Shown here: one piece after another, positions 8,619 to 16,617 of the stretch
Layout of the letters: each line of letters starts with the position of its first letter
How positions within the stretch are numbered: position 1 is the first letter of the stretch
Source of the DNA: Pseudomonas viridiflava
Lineage (GTDB): Bacteria; Pseudomonadota; Gammaproteobacteria; Pseudomonadales; Pseudomonadaceae
Assembly (NCBI RefSeq): GCF_900601905.1
Contig: NZ_UWFA01000505.1
Coordinates: 248,001 to 312,000, forward strand
DNA length: 64,000 nt
Direction of reading: 5' to 3'
Position numbers and translations under genes: made by a program
Notes under the pieces: model-generated
What the model saw: the letters and a program-made list of their open reading frames with translations, nothing else
The model's database searches: none
What the model was told of the DNA's origin: nothing

Positions 8619-8707
8619 AGCTTTTTTACGGCGTTACATCGACGACTGGGTATGGCTGGCTGAGCGTGCTTTTCAGGGCAGTCACCACTCAACCGGCTCG
8701 GCCCGGA

Positions 8708-9871
8708 TCAGTTGCGATTGAGCTGCGTGACGTTGCCACCCCGCTCCAGAGGTGGTTGATTGTTGGCCAGTACACCCAGACGCTCACCCGTGGCAGCATC
8801 AAACAGCAGCACCTTGGCCGGATCGAATTGCAGGGTCAGGCTTTCACCCACCTGAGGCGCAACGTCCGGTGCCAGGCGGCAGCAGACCTTGCTCTGGTTG
8901 AGGTTGACGAACACCAGCGTGTCCGGCCCGGTGGGCTCGGTGACTTGCACCTCGGCACGAATGGTTGGCAAACCGTTGGGCTGCGCTGGCGCCAGCACGA
9001 TTTGCTCAGGGCGCAGGCCGAGGATCACTTCGCGATCTTCCAGCCCGGCATCGCTCATGCCCAACGGCAACTCGCAACGCGCCTGGCCGCTGTCCAGCAA
9101 CGCCAGCAGACGGCCTTCCTTGCGCTGCAGACGCAGTGGAATGAAGTTCATGGGCGGCGAGCCGATGAAGCTGGCGACGAACAGATTGGCAGGGTCGTTA
9201 TAGATCTCTTTGGGCGTACCGAACTGCTGAATGATGCCGTCTTTCATCACCGCGACTTTATCGCCCAGGGTCATGGCTTCGATCTGATCGTGGGTGACAT
9301 AAACCGTGGTGGTTTTCAGGCGCTGGTGCATCAGTTTCATTTCAGTGCGCATCTCGACCCGCAGCTTGGCGTCGAGGTTGGACAGCGGCTCATCGAACAG
9401 ATAAATCTTCGGCCGCCGCGCCAAGGCTCGCCCCATGGCAACCCGCTGTTGCTGACCACCGGAAAGCTGCCCCGGTTTGCGATTGAGCAGGTGCTCGATC
9501 TGCAACAGCCTGGCCACGCGCATCACTTCTTCTTCGATGGCGGCCGGGCTCATCTTGCGGATTTTCAGACCGAACTCGATGTTTTCGCGCACGCTCATGG
9601 TCGGGTACAGCGCGTAGGACTGAAACACCATGGCAATGTCACGGTCCTTGGGGCTCATGCCGCTAACATCCGAGCCGTCGATCAGAATCGAACCGGCACT
9701 GATGTTTTCCAGCCCGGCGATGCAATTCATCAGGGTCGATTTACCGCAGCCGGACGGACCGACCAGAATCAGGAACTCGCCGTCCTTGATCTGCAATTCG
9801 ATGTTCTTCAGCGTGTCCGGAAGGCCCGCGCCGTAGGTCTTGTTTACATTGCGTAATTCGAGCGTTGCCAT
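8708..9871 (-). CDS. gtsD: Glucose ABC transporter ATP-binding protein
   Basis: 387 residues, MalK/UgpC-type ATPase. Walker A GPSGCGKST at 38-46, the ABC signature LSGGQQQR, Walker B IYLFDEPLSNLD and the switch histidine in VYVTHDQIEA are all intact. A C-terminal TOBE/OB regulatory domain carries EVILGLRPEQI. It energises uptake of glucose by GtsB and GtsC and starts 2 nt after gtsC. Confidence 0.95.
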   Translation of the reverse strand: MATLELRNVNKTYGAGLPDTLKNIELQIKDGEFLILVGPSGCGKSTLMNCIAGLENISAGSILIDGSDVSGMSPKDRDIAMVFQSYALYPTMSVRENIEFGLKIRKMSPAAIEEEVMRVARLLQIEHLLNRKPGQLSGGQQQRVAMGRALARRPKIYLFDEPLSNLDAKLRVEMRTEMKLMHQRLKTTTVYVTHDQIEAMTLGDKVAVMKDGIIQQFGTPKEIYNDPANLFVASFIGSPPMNFIPLRLQRKEGRLLALLDSGQARCELPLGMSDAGLEDREVILGLRPEQIVLAPAQPNGLPTIRAEVQVTEPTGPDTLVFVNLNQSKVCCRLAPDVAPQVGESLTLQFDPAKVLLFDAATGERLGVLANNQPPLERGGNVTQLNRN

Positions 9872-9873
9872 GT

Positions 9874-10719
9874 TTACCCCTTGACTGCGCCGGCCGTGAG
9901 CCCGCGCACGAAATACTTGCCGGCAACGATGTACACCAGCAGTGTCGGCAACCCGGCGATCATCGCCGCCGCCATATCAACGTTGTATTCCTTGACCCCG
10001 GTGCTGGTGTTGACCAGGTTGTTCAGCGCCACGGTAATGGGCTGCGAGTCACCACTGGAGAACACCACACCGAACAGAAAGTCGTTCCAGATCTGGGTGA
10101 ATTGCCAGATCAGGCAGACCATGATGATCGGCGTCGACATCGGCAGAATGATCTTGCCAAAGATGGTGAAGAACCCCGCCCCGTCGAGCCGAGCGGCCTT
10201 GACCAGCGCGTCGGGGATGCTCACGTAGTAGTTGCGAAAGAACAGCGTGGTGAACGCCAGGCCGTAGACCACATGGACGAACACCAGGCCGGTGGTGGTG
10301 CTGGCCAGGCCCATTTTGCCGAGGGTGAACGACGCTGGCAGCAGCACGGTCTGGAACGGCAGGAAGCAGCCAAACAGCAGCAGCCCGAAGAACAGCTGCG
10401 AACCGCGAAAGCGCCACATCGACAGGACGTAGCCATTGAGCGCGCCGATGGCGGTGGAGATGATGACTGCCGGAACGGTGATCTTGATCGAGTTCCAGAA
10501 GTAGCCGTCCAGCGTCGCCCAGGCTTTGACCCAGCCGATGGCCGTGACCACGGTGGGCCAGCTGAGCAGGTTGCCGGTGCCGATGTCTTCCGGGGTTTTG
10601 AAACTGGTGAGCAACATCACCACCAACGGCACCAGATACAGCAGGCAGGCCAGAATCAGCACTGCATGAATCGCCAGGCGGCCGAGGCTGAAGGCGGGTT
10701 TGCCAGCAAGACTAGTCAT
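9874..10719 (-). CDS. gtsC: Glucose ABC transporter permease (MalG type)
   Basis: 281 residues with about six membrane segments. The EAA loop that contacts the ATPase is visible as VKAARLDGAGFFTIFGKIIL. The C-terminus (VRGLTAGAVKG) is typical of MalG-like permeases. The start overlaps the gtsB stop by 8 nt, so translation is probably coupled. Confidence 0.95.
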   Translation of the reverse strand: MTSLAGKPAFSLGRLAIHAVLILACLLYLVPLVVMLLTSFKTPEDIGTGNLLSWPTVVTAIGWVKAWATLDGYFWNSIKITVPAVIISTAIGALNGYVLSMWRFRGSQLFFGLLLFGCFLPFQTVLLPASFTLGKMGLASTTTGLVFVHVVYGLAFTTLFFRNYYVSIPDALVKAARLDGAGFFTIFGKIILPMSTPIIMVCLIWQFTQIWNDFLFGVVFSSGDSQPITVALNNLVNTSTGVKEYNVDMAAAMIAGLPTLLVYIVAGKYFVRGLTAGAVKG

Positions 10720-11620
10720 TGCGCTTGGTCCTCAGCTCGGAATACAGATACGGCACGAGAATCGCCAGAATGGCCCCGAGCATTAGAATCGCACTGGCCG
10801 AGCCCATGCCCATCTGGCCGCGGCTGAAGGTGAACGAATACATGAACATGGCGGGCAGATCGGAGGAGTAACCCGGCCCACCGGCCGTCATTGCCGCCAC
10901 CAGGTCGAAACTCTTGATGGCAATGTGCGCGAGGATCATCACGGAACTGAAGAACACCGGGCGCAGGCTTGGCAGCACCACCTTCCAGTAAATCTTCGGC
11001 ATGCTCGCGCCGTCGATCTGCGCGGCACGAATGATCGACTGATCGACGCCGCGCAGCCCGGCCAGAAACATCGCCATGATGAAACCCGACGACTGCCAGA
11101 CCGCAGCAATGACGAGGCAGTACACCACGCGATCCGGGTCGACCAGCCAGTCCAGACGGAAGCCTTCCCAGCCCCAGTCGCGTAGCATCTTGTCCAGCCC
11201 CAGACCGGGGTTGAGCAACCACTTCCAGGCGGTGCCGGTGACGATCATCGACAGCGCCATCGGATACAGGTAGATCGTGCGAATGAAGCCTTCACGACGA
11301 ATCCGCTGATCAAGGAACACTGCCAGCACTACACCGATGGCCAGGCTGATGGCGATGAACATGCCGCCGAACACGATCAGGTTCTTGCTCGCCACCCACC
11401 AGCGGTCGCTCTCGTAAAGACGCATGTATTGCGCCAACCCCGCCCATTTGTAGCTGGGCAGAAAAGTCGAGGTGGTGAACGACAACACGAACGTCCAGAG
11501 GATGTAGCCATAAAAACCGACCAGCACGATGAACATGCTCGGTGCGAGCACCAGCTTGGGCAGCCAGCGTTGCAGCGCATCGAACGGCGAGGCTTTGCTG
11601 AAGGCAGCGACAGAACTCAT
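10712..11620 (-). CDS. gtsB: Glucose ABC transporter permease (MalF type)
   Basis: 302 residues with about six membrane segments. The EAA loop reads IRAAQIDGASMPKIYWKVVL, and a GGPGYSSDLPAMFMY segment follows as in sugar permeases of this class. It lies 127 nt downstream of gtsA, with a hairpin in between that could lower permease expression relative to the binding protein. Confidence 0.95.
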   Translation of the reverse strand: MSSVAAFSKASPFDALQRWLPKLVLAPSMFIVLVGFYGYILWTFVLSFTTSTFLPSYKWAGLAQYMRLYESDRWWVASKNLIVFGGMFIAISLAIGVVLAVFLDQRIRREGFIRTIYLYPMALSMIVTGTAWKWLLNPGLGLDKMLRDWGWEGFRLDWLVDPDRVVYCLVIAAVWQSSGFIMAMFLAGLRGVDQSIIRAAQIDGASMPKIYWKVVLPSLRPVFFSSVMILAHIAIKSFDLVAAMTAGGPGYSSDLPAMFMYSFTFSRGQMGMGSASAILMLGAILAILVPYLYSELRTKRND

Positions 11621-11711
11621 CGAATAATCCAGGTTGAAAACATCATTTCCCGCTCACGGCCGTGCCTGACACCAGACTTCGGGTCATCAGCACAAACGGC
11701 GGCTGGGGTGA

Positions 11712-11731
11712 ACCGCTGGCAAGCCAGCGGT
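11712..11731. other. Intercistronic hairpin between gtsA and gtsB
   Basis: ACCGCTGGC-AA-GCCAGCGGT is a perfect nine-base inverted repeat 16 bases after the gtsA stop. There is no T-run. Its placement resembles the hairpins that stabilise binding-protein mRNA and damp expression of downstream permease genes in other ABC operons. Confidence 0.6.
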
Positions 11732-11747
11732 CGTGGTTTGCAGCGTA

Positions 11748-13034
11748 TTACCGGGCGGACTTGATCGCCGACGCCAACTGGGCAGGCGCCTTGGCCGGGT
11801 CAGCTTTTGGATCGTTCATGAAGTTGGTGACCACATCAAAGATCGCGCCCTGTACAGCGAGGTTGGTCGCCATGCTGTGCGCCATGCTTGGCTGCAGGCC
11901 GCCGGTTTTCGAGTCAGCCAGGAAGTCTTTGGCGGCCGTCTGGGCGCAGGAGTCGAAGCCGTTCTTTTCCATGTTGTTCAACATGTCGTTGCGAACCGGA
12001 ATCGAGCCTTTGTTGATGCTGAAGACCTTCTGAAACTCTTCACCCAAAGCGACTTTTGCGATGTCTTGCTGAGCAGCTTTCGTACCAGCGTCCTTCTGCT
12101 TGAACACTGCCAGGGAGTCAATGTTGTAAGTGAAGGCTTTCTCGGTGCCCGGGAAGGCCACGCACTGGTAATCCTTGCCCGCTACTTTCTTGGCAGCGGT
12201 CCACTCACTCTTGGCCCAGTCGCCCATGATCTGCATACCGGCTTTGCCGTTGATCACGTCGGCTGCGGCAACGTTCCAGTCGCGACCGGCACGGTTGGGG
12301 TCCATGTAGGTGGCGACTTTCTTGAATTCGGTGAATGCCTTGACCATTTCAGGGCCGGTCAGCGCTTTTTCGTCCAGATCGACGAAGGCTTTTTTGTAGC
12401 CATCAGCGCCCATGACCGACAGCAGTACGGCTTCGAACACGGTGCTGTCCTGCCATGGCTGACCGCCGTGGGCCAGGGCGATGAAACCTTTGGCCTTGAG
12501 CTTGTCGCCTGCGGCGTAAAACTCTTCGAGGGTGGTGGGGGCTTTTTCGATACCGGCTTTCTTGAACACTTCCGGGTTGATCCACAGCCAGTTGACCCGG
12601 TGGATGTTCACCGGCACGGCCACGTAATCACCGTCGTACTTCACAGTATCGGAGACTTTCTTATCCAGCATGCTGTCCCACTTTTCCTGCTTGGCCACAT
12701 CCTTCAGGACATCAGTGTCGAGCAGTCCGGTGGAGGCCCACTCCTGAATATCCGGGCCCTTGATTTGTGCGACGCCTGGCGCGTCGCCCGCCACAGCGCG
12801 GCTCTTGAGTACGGTCATGGCCGTTGAACCGCCGCCACCGGCGACTGCGCCATCCTTCCAGGTGAAACCGTCTTTTTCGACCTGCGCCCGGAGAACATCC
12901 ACAGCGGCTTTTTCACCGCCAGAGGTCCACCAGTGAACAACCTGGACTGTGCCTTTGGAATCGGCTGCGTAAGCGCTCAGAGGGAACAACGAGGCGAGAG
13001 AGATGACAGCTGCGAGGCGGGAAATTGAATTCAT
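11748..13034 (-). CDS. gtsA: Glucose ABC transporter periplasmic binding protein
   Basis: 428-residue family 1 solute-binding protein. The ATG at 13034 (MNSISRLAAVISLASLFPLS) begins a classical signal peptide cleaved near AYAAD; a longer reading from 13166 would hide it. VQVVHWWTSGGEKAAVDVLR and GGGGSTAMTVLKSRAVAG are typical of Pseudomonas glucose/mannose binding proteins. AAAGG lies about nine bases upstream, preceded by an AACAACAA motif. First gene of gtsABCD-oprB, convergent with none and upstream of a REP doublet. Confidence 0.95.
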   Translation of the reverse strand: MNSISRLAAVISLASLFPLSAYAADSKGTVQVVHWWTSGGEKAAVDVLRAQVEKDGFTWKDGAVAGGGGSTAMTVLKSRAVAGDAPGVAQIKGPDIQEWASTGLLDTDVLKDVAKQEKWDSMLDKKVSDTVKYDGDYVAVPVNIHRVNWLWINPEVFKKAGIEKAPTTLEEFYAAGDKLKAKGFIALAHGGQPWQDSTVFEAVLLSVMGADGYKKAFVDLDEKALTGPEMVKAFTEFKKVATYMDPNRAGRDWNVAAADVINGKAGMQIMGDWAKSEWTAAKKVAGKDYQCVAFPGTEKAFTYNIDSLAVFKQKDAGTKAAQQDIAKVALGEEFQKVFSINKGSIPVRNDMLNNMEKNGFDSCAQTAAKDFLADSKTGGLQPSMAHSMATNLAVQGAIFDVVTNFMNDPKADPAKAPAQLASAIKSAR

Positions 13035-13048
13035 CGATTTAACCTTTC

Positions 13049-13056
13049 TTGTTGTT
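13049..13056 (-). promoter_or_regulatory. Crc/Hfq-type A-rich motif at the gtsA ribosome site
   Basis: AACAACAA on the minus strand, directly followed by GAAAGG, is a perfect AANAANAA motif overlapping the translation initiation region of gtsA. It suggests catabolite repression of glucose uptake by Hfq/Crc. Confidence 0.6.
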
Positions 13057-13173
13057 ATGCATGAGCAAGTCTGTGCTTGCGCTGCATGGAGTCTAACCAT
13101 GGTGGTTGAAAGTACAGTAACGAAGCGACGCGCGATGGTCACAGGATGGTTACATTGGAAAACCATGTCTATT

Positions 13174-13264
13174 TGTTGGAGCGAGGCTTGCCCGCGAGGA
13201 ACGATGGCGAGGTGTATCTGATTGACCGCGGCGACAGATTCGCGGGCAAGCCTCGCTCCTACAG
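13174..13264. repeat. REP doublet between gtsA and gtrS
   Basis: Arms TTGGAGCGAGGCTTGCCCGC and CGCGGGCAAGCCTCGCTCCT flank about 35 bases. It sits between the gtrS stop and the gtsA leader. Confidence 0.9.
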
Positions 13265-13271
13265 ATCCGCG

Positions 13272-14735
13272 TCACTCGGCCGTCCGCGGCAAATACAGGG
13301 TCACGCGCAACCCTCCCCCGCGCAGGTTCTGCAGGCTGACTTCACCGCCATGGCTATGGGCGATGTTGCGTGCGATGCCCAGCCCGAGGCCGTAGCCCTG
13401 CGCCTGGTTGCCGGCCAGACGAAAGTGCGGTTCGAACACCCTTTCCAGACGCTGCTCCGGTACGCCGGGCCCTTCGTCGTCGACATGCAGGACGAAGGCA
13501 TGGGGGTTGTCTTCGACTTTCAGATGAGCCCGGGTGCCGTACTTGAGGGCATTGTCGATCAGGTTGCCGATACAGCGCTTGAGCGCCAGCGGCTTGCCCG
13601 GATAAGGCGCCAGTGCCTTGCCCTCTTGTGTCGCACTGCCATTGCCGGTCGGCAGCAGATAAGGCTCCACCAGGCAATCGAGCACGTGATTGAGGTCCAC
13701 TGCCTCGATATTTTCGTGGATATCCGTGTCCTTGACGCATTGCAGGGCGCCCTTGACCAGCAGTTCAAGCTCATCGAGATCACGGGTGAATTTGGCTTGC
13801 AGGGCCTCGTCCTCAAGCAGTTCGACGCGCAGGCGCAAGCGCGTGATCGGCGTACGTAAATCGTGGGAAATGGCACTGAACAGCTGGCCGCGCTCGGTCA
13901 AGTAGCGGCTGATGCGCGTGCGCATGGCGTTGAACGCTCGACTGACCTCCACCACTTCGCTGGCCCCACCTTCAACGTCAGGCTCGACATCGGCGCCCAG
14001 CGACATGTCTCGCGCCGCCCGAGCCAGGCGCTTGAGGGGGCGGCTTTGCCAATGCACCAGCAGACCGATGAACAGCAACAGAAAGCCGCTGGTGAGCAGA
14101 ATGAACCACACCTGCTGCAGCGGCAGGTCCTGCTCCTCAAGGGTGGTGTAAGGCTCGGGCAGCAGCGAGGCGATGTACAACCACTCCCCCGCCGCCAGTT
14201 CGATCTGCGTGACCAGCACCGGTGGGTTGACCGGTTCAAGGCTCAACGCGTAATGCGCCCAGGAGCGCGGCAACTCGTCGAGCTTCAGGCCGCTGTTGAA
14301 AATACGCAGGTCTTCGGGGCGAACAAACCACACGGCAATGGCCGGGTCGGCACCCAGATGCTGGCGCAACACTTCATCCACGACCGTCAGCACTGCCTGC
14401 TTGCGCGGCGTAGCGTCCATCACCTGCATATCCAGCGGGCGGTCATTGAGCGACACCACAAAACGCGTGCCGCCCATGCTGCGCAGTTGATCCAGCACCA
14501 GCGGCCGATAGGCCAGGGGCAAGGAGCGAAAGTAACTGACGCTCGCAGCCATCGAGTACCCCAGGCTGCGAGCACTGGTGATCAAGCCTTCCATCTGCGT
14601 GGCGCGCAACTGCGAGAGCCAGATGACGCTGGACAGTGCCTGGGCGAGGAACACCGCGAGCAGGGTCAGCAGCAACATGCGCCCGAGCAATGAGCGAGGC
14701 AATGGCAGACGGCGCTTTGCCGGTTTCAGGTCCAC
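13272..14735 (-). CDS. gtrS: Sensor histidine kinase GtrS
   Basis: 487-residue membrane kinase. Transmembrane helix 1 is at about 19-42, a periplasmic sensor domain runs to about 205, helix 2 is at about 209-228, then HAMP. The phospho-acceptor box is FSAISHDLRTPITRL with His291, and the ATPase has NLIDNALKYG (N box), DEGPGVP (G1) and GYGLGLGIARN (G2). The start is GTG at 14735, 2 nt after the gltR stop; no better ATG exists. In Pseudomonas GtrS responds to 2-ketogluconate and 6-phosphogluconate and with GltR controls glucose transport. That role is taken from homology and location next to gts. Confidence 0.93.
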   Translation of the reverse strand: MDLKPAKRRLPLPRSLLGRMLLLTLLAVFLAQALSSVIWLSQLRATQMEGLITSARSLGYSMAASVSYFRSLPLAYRPLVLDQLRSMGGTRFVVSLNDRPLDMQVMDATPRKQAVLTVVDEVLRQHLGADPAIAVWFVRPEDLRIFNSGLKLDELPRSWAHYALSLEPVNPPVLVTQIELAAGEWLYIASLLPEPYTTLEEQDLPLQQVWFILLTSGFLLLFIGLLVHWQSRPLKRLARAARDMSLGADVEPDVEGGASEVVEVSRAFNAMRTRISRYLTERGQLFSAISHDLRTPITRLRLRVELLEDEALQAKFTRDLDELELLVKGALQCVKDTDIHENIEAVDLNHVLDCLVEPYLLPTGNGSATQEGKALAPYPGKPLALKRCIGNLIDNALKYGTRAHLKVEDNPHAFVLHVDDEGPGVPEQRLERVFEPHFRLAGNQAQGYGLGLGIARNIAHSHGGEVSLQNLRGGGLRVTLYLPRTAE

Positions 14736-14737
14736 CC

Positions 14738-15475
14738 TCAGTAACCGTTGCTGACTTGCGATATCACGTTGGCTGCCAGCAGGTAGCCGCTGCCACGCAC
14801 CGTGCGGATCAGGCGAGGCGACTTGCCGGTGTCACGCAATCTCTGACGCAAGCGGCTGACCGCCATGTCGACAATACGCTCCAGGGGCATCAGCTCACGC
14901 CCGCGGGTGGCATTGCCAATGGTGTCGCGATCAAGGATCTGCTGCGGGTTGTCGAGAAAAAGCTTGAGCAAGGCAAAGTCGGCTCCGGACAGAATCACTT
15001 CCTCGCCATCGCGATGGAACAGCCGGTGACTGACCATGTCCAGCCGCCACTCGTCAAAGGTCCACACATCGCCGCCGCTGCGCTCCTGGCCAAACTGGGC
15101 GCGACGCAACAGAGCCTTGATCCGGGCCAGCAGTTCGCGAGGGCTGAAGGGTTTGCCGAGGTAATCGTCAGCGCCCAGTTCAAGCCCGATCACCCGATCG
15201 GCTTCGTCGGAGCTGGCCGTGAGCATGATGATTGGCACGTGGGGATAGCGCGCATGCTGGCGTACGTAGCGACAGAGGCTGAAGCCGTCTTCATCGGGCA
15301 GCATGACGTCCAGGATCAACAGGTCGCTGGGCTCGTCGTTGAACGCCTGACGGAATTCCGCACCATCACCGACGGTGCGCACCTGAAAGCCGGAGCGGCT
15401 CAGGTAAGTGTGCAGTAACTCACGGATCTCCTGGTCATCATCGACCAGCAGGATTGATTTACTGACTGTGCTCAC
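14738..15475 (-). CDS. gltR: OmpR-family response regulator GltR
   Basis: 245 residues. The receiver domain has the acidic pair in VDDDQ, phospho-acceptor Asp56 in LLILDVMLP and the lysine in DDYLGKPF. A winged-helix DNA-binding domain follows, ending in RTVRGSGYLLA. The GTG start at 15475 is supported by AAGGA about eight bases upstream and the family N-terminus. GltR activates glucose transport genes in Pseudomonas. It is co-transcribed with gtrS and lies upstream of the gts genes. Confidence 0.95.
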   Translation of the reverse strand: MSTVSKSILLVDDDQEIRELLHTYLSRSGFQVRTVGDGAEFRQAFNDEPSDLLILDVMLPDEDGFSLCRYVRQHARYPHVPIIMLTASSDEADRVIGLELGADDYLGKPFSPRELLARIKALLRRAQFGQERSGGDVWTFDEWRLDMVSHRLFHRDGEEVILSGADFALLKLFLDNPQQILDRDTIGNATRGRELMPLERIVDMAVSRLRQRLRDTGKSPRLIRTVRGSGYLLAANVISQVSNGY

Positions 15476-15539
15476 TGGTGTCGTCCTTGTTGCATGAATC
15501 GTTATTGTTAGGGGTGAATCCTGAAGCTAACCGCACCCG

Positions 15540-15625
15540 TTGGAGCGAGGCTTGCCCGCGAAGAACGATGACGCCGCTTTCCTGACTGACCGAGGCGCCT
15601 GATTCGCGGGCAAGCCTCGCTCCAA
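15540..15625. repeat. REP doublet between gltR and glk
   Basis: Arms TTGGAGCGAGGCTTGCCCGC and GCGGGCAAGCCTCGCTCCAA surround about 35 bases. It separates the glk stop from the gltR promoter region. Confidence 0.9.
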
Positions 15626-15639
15626 AAAATATTCCAAAT

Positions 15640-16617
15640 CTAAATCTCTATTTCCCGCTCTTCACCAAACGCCTGCTGCAACGCCACACCCGCGCCCATC
15701 AGCCCGGGGTACTCGGCCGTGACCAGCCAGACCGGAATGCCTTTGAAGTAATCGCTCATCACGCCCTTTTCGGCTAAAGCGCGTTTGAAGCCGCTGTTCA
15801 TGAAGAAGTCGACAAAGCGTGGCACCACGCCGCCCACGATGTATACACCGCCGCGCCCGCCAACGGTAAGCACGGTGTTGCCCGCCACACGGCCAAGGAA
15901 CACACAGAATTGTTCAAGGACTGCCACTGCCGCCGGATCACCTTCCTCGGCAGCCGAGGTAATGGCGGCCGGGGACTTGTGGACCGGCTCGATATCATCC
16001 AGCGCACAGCTGACCTGATACAGCAGCAACAGGCCCGCACCGCTCAGCACGGTCTCGGCGCTGACATGTTCGTGATCGGCCATCATGCGCATCCACAGCA
16101 TCGCTTCACGAGCATTGCCGATCGGCAAATCCGCATGCCCGCCCTCACCCGGCAAGGCCATCCAGTGATTGACACCCACGCTGAGCAAGCTACCGATGCC
16201 GAGGCCGGTGCCAGGCCCAACCACCACGCGCGGACGATCCGCTTCGCCAATCCCGTGGCAGATCGTCAGGTATTCGTCGTCACCCAGGCGGGTCATGCCC
16301 AGTGCCATGGCGCTGAAATCGTTGATCAACAGTAATTCATCGACTTTGAGGTTGGCGCAGAACGCCGACTTGCTGAGCCGCCAGTTGCTATTGGTGAAAT
16401 GAAATTCGTCGCCGTCCACCGGCCCGGCCACCGCCAGGCAAACCAGGCCGATGTCGCCACGCTGCAGCTCAAGGTCCTGCATGTAGACCTCGACAGCCTT
16501 TTCCGGACTGGCGTAATCGATAGTCGGGAATACCCGGATTGAATGCAGTTTGTCGTCTTCCCAAATGGCAAAACGTGCATTGGTACCGCCAATGTCACCG
16601 ACCAGGGCCAACTTCAC
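15640..16617 (-). CDS. glk: Glucokinase
   Basis: ATP-dependent phosphorylation of glucose, the entry to the phosphorylative branch. 325 residues of the Glk family: LVGDIGGTNARFAIW is the phosphate-binding loop, LLLINDFSAMA carries the catalytic Asp, and GPGTGLGIG and PGEGGHADL are typical. The start is GTG at 16617, sharing a 4-nt GTGA overlap with the edd stop, with GGAG eight bases upstream. Hence it is translationally coupled to edd. Confidence 0.96.
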   Translation of the reverse strand: MKLALVGDIGGTNARFAIWEDDKLHSIRVFPTIDYASPEKAVEVYMQDLELQRGDIGLVCLAVAGPVDGDEFHFTNSNWRLSKSAFCANLKVDELLLINDFSAMALGMTRLGDDEYLTICHGIGEADRPRVVVGPGTGLGIGSLLSVGVNHWMALPGEGGHADLPIGNAREAMLWMRMMADHEHVSAETVLSGAGLLLLYQVSCALDDIEPVHKSPAAITSAAEEGDPAAVAVLEQFCVFLGRVAGNTVLTVGGRGGVYIVGGVVPRFVDFFMNSGFKRALAEKGVMSDYFKGIPVWLVTAEYPGLMGAGVALQQAFGEEREIEI

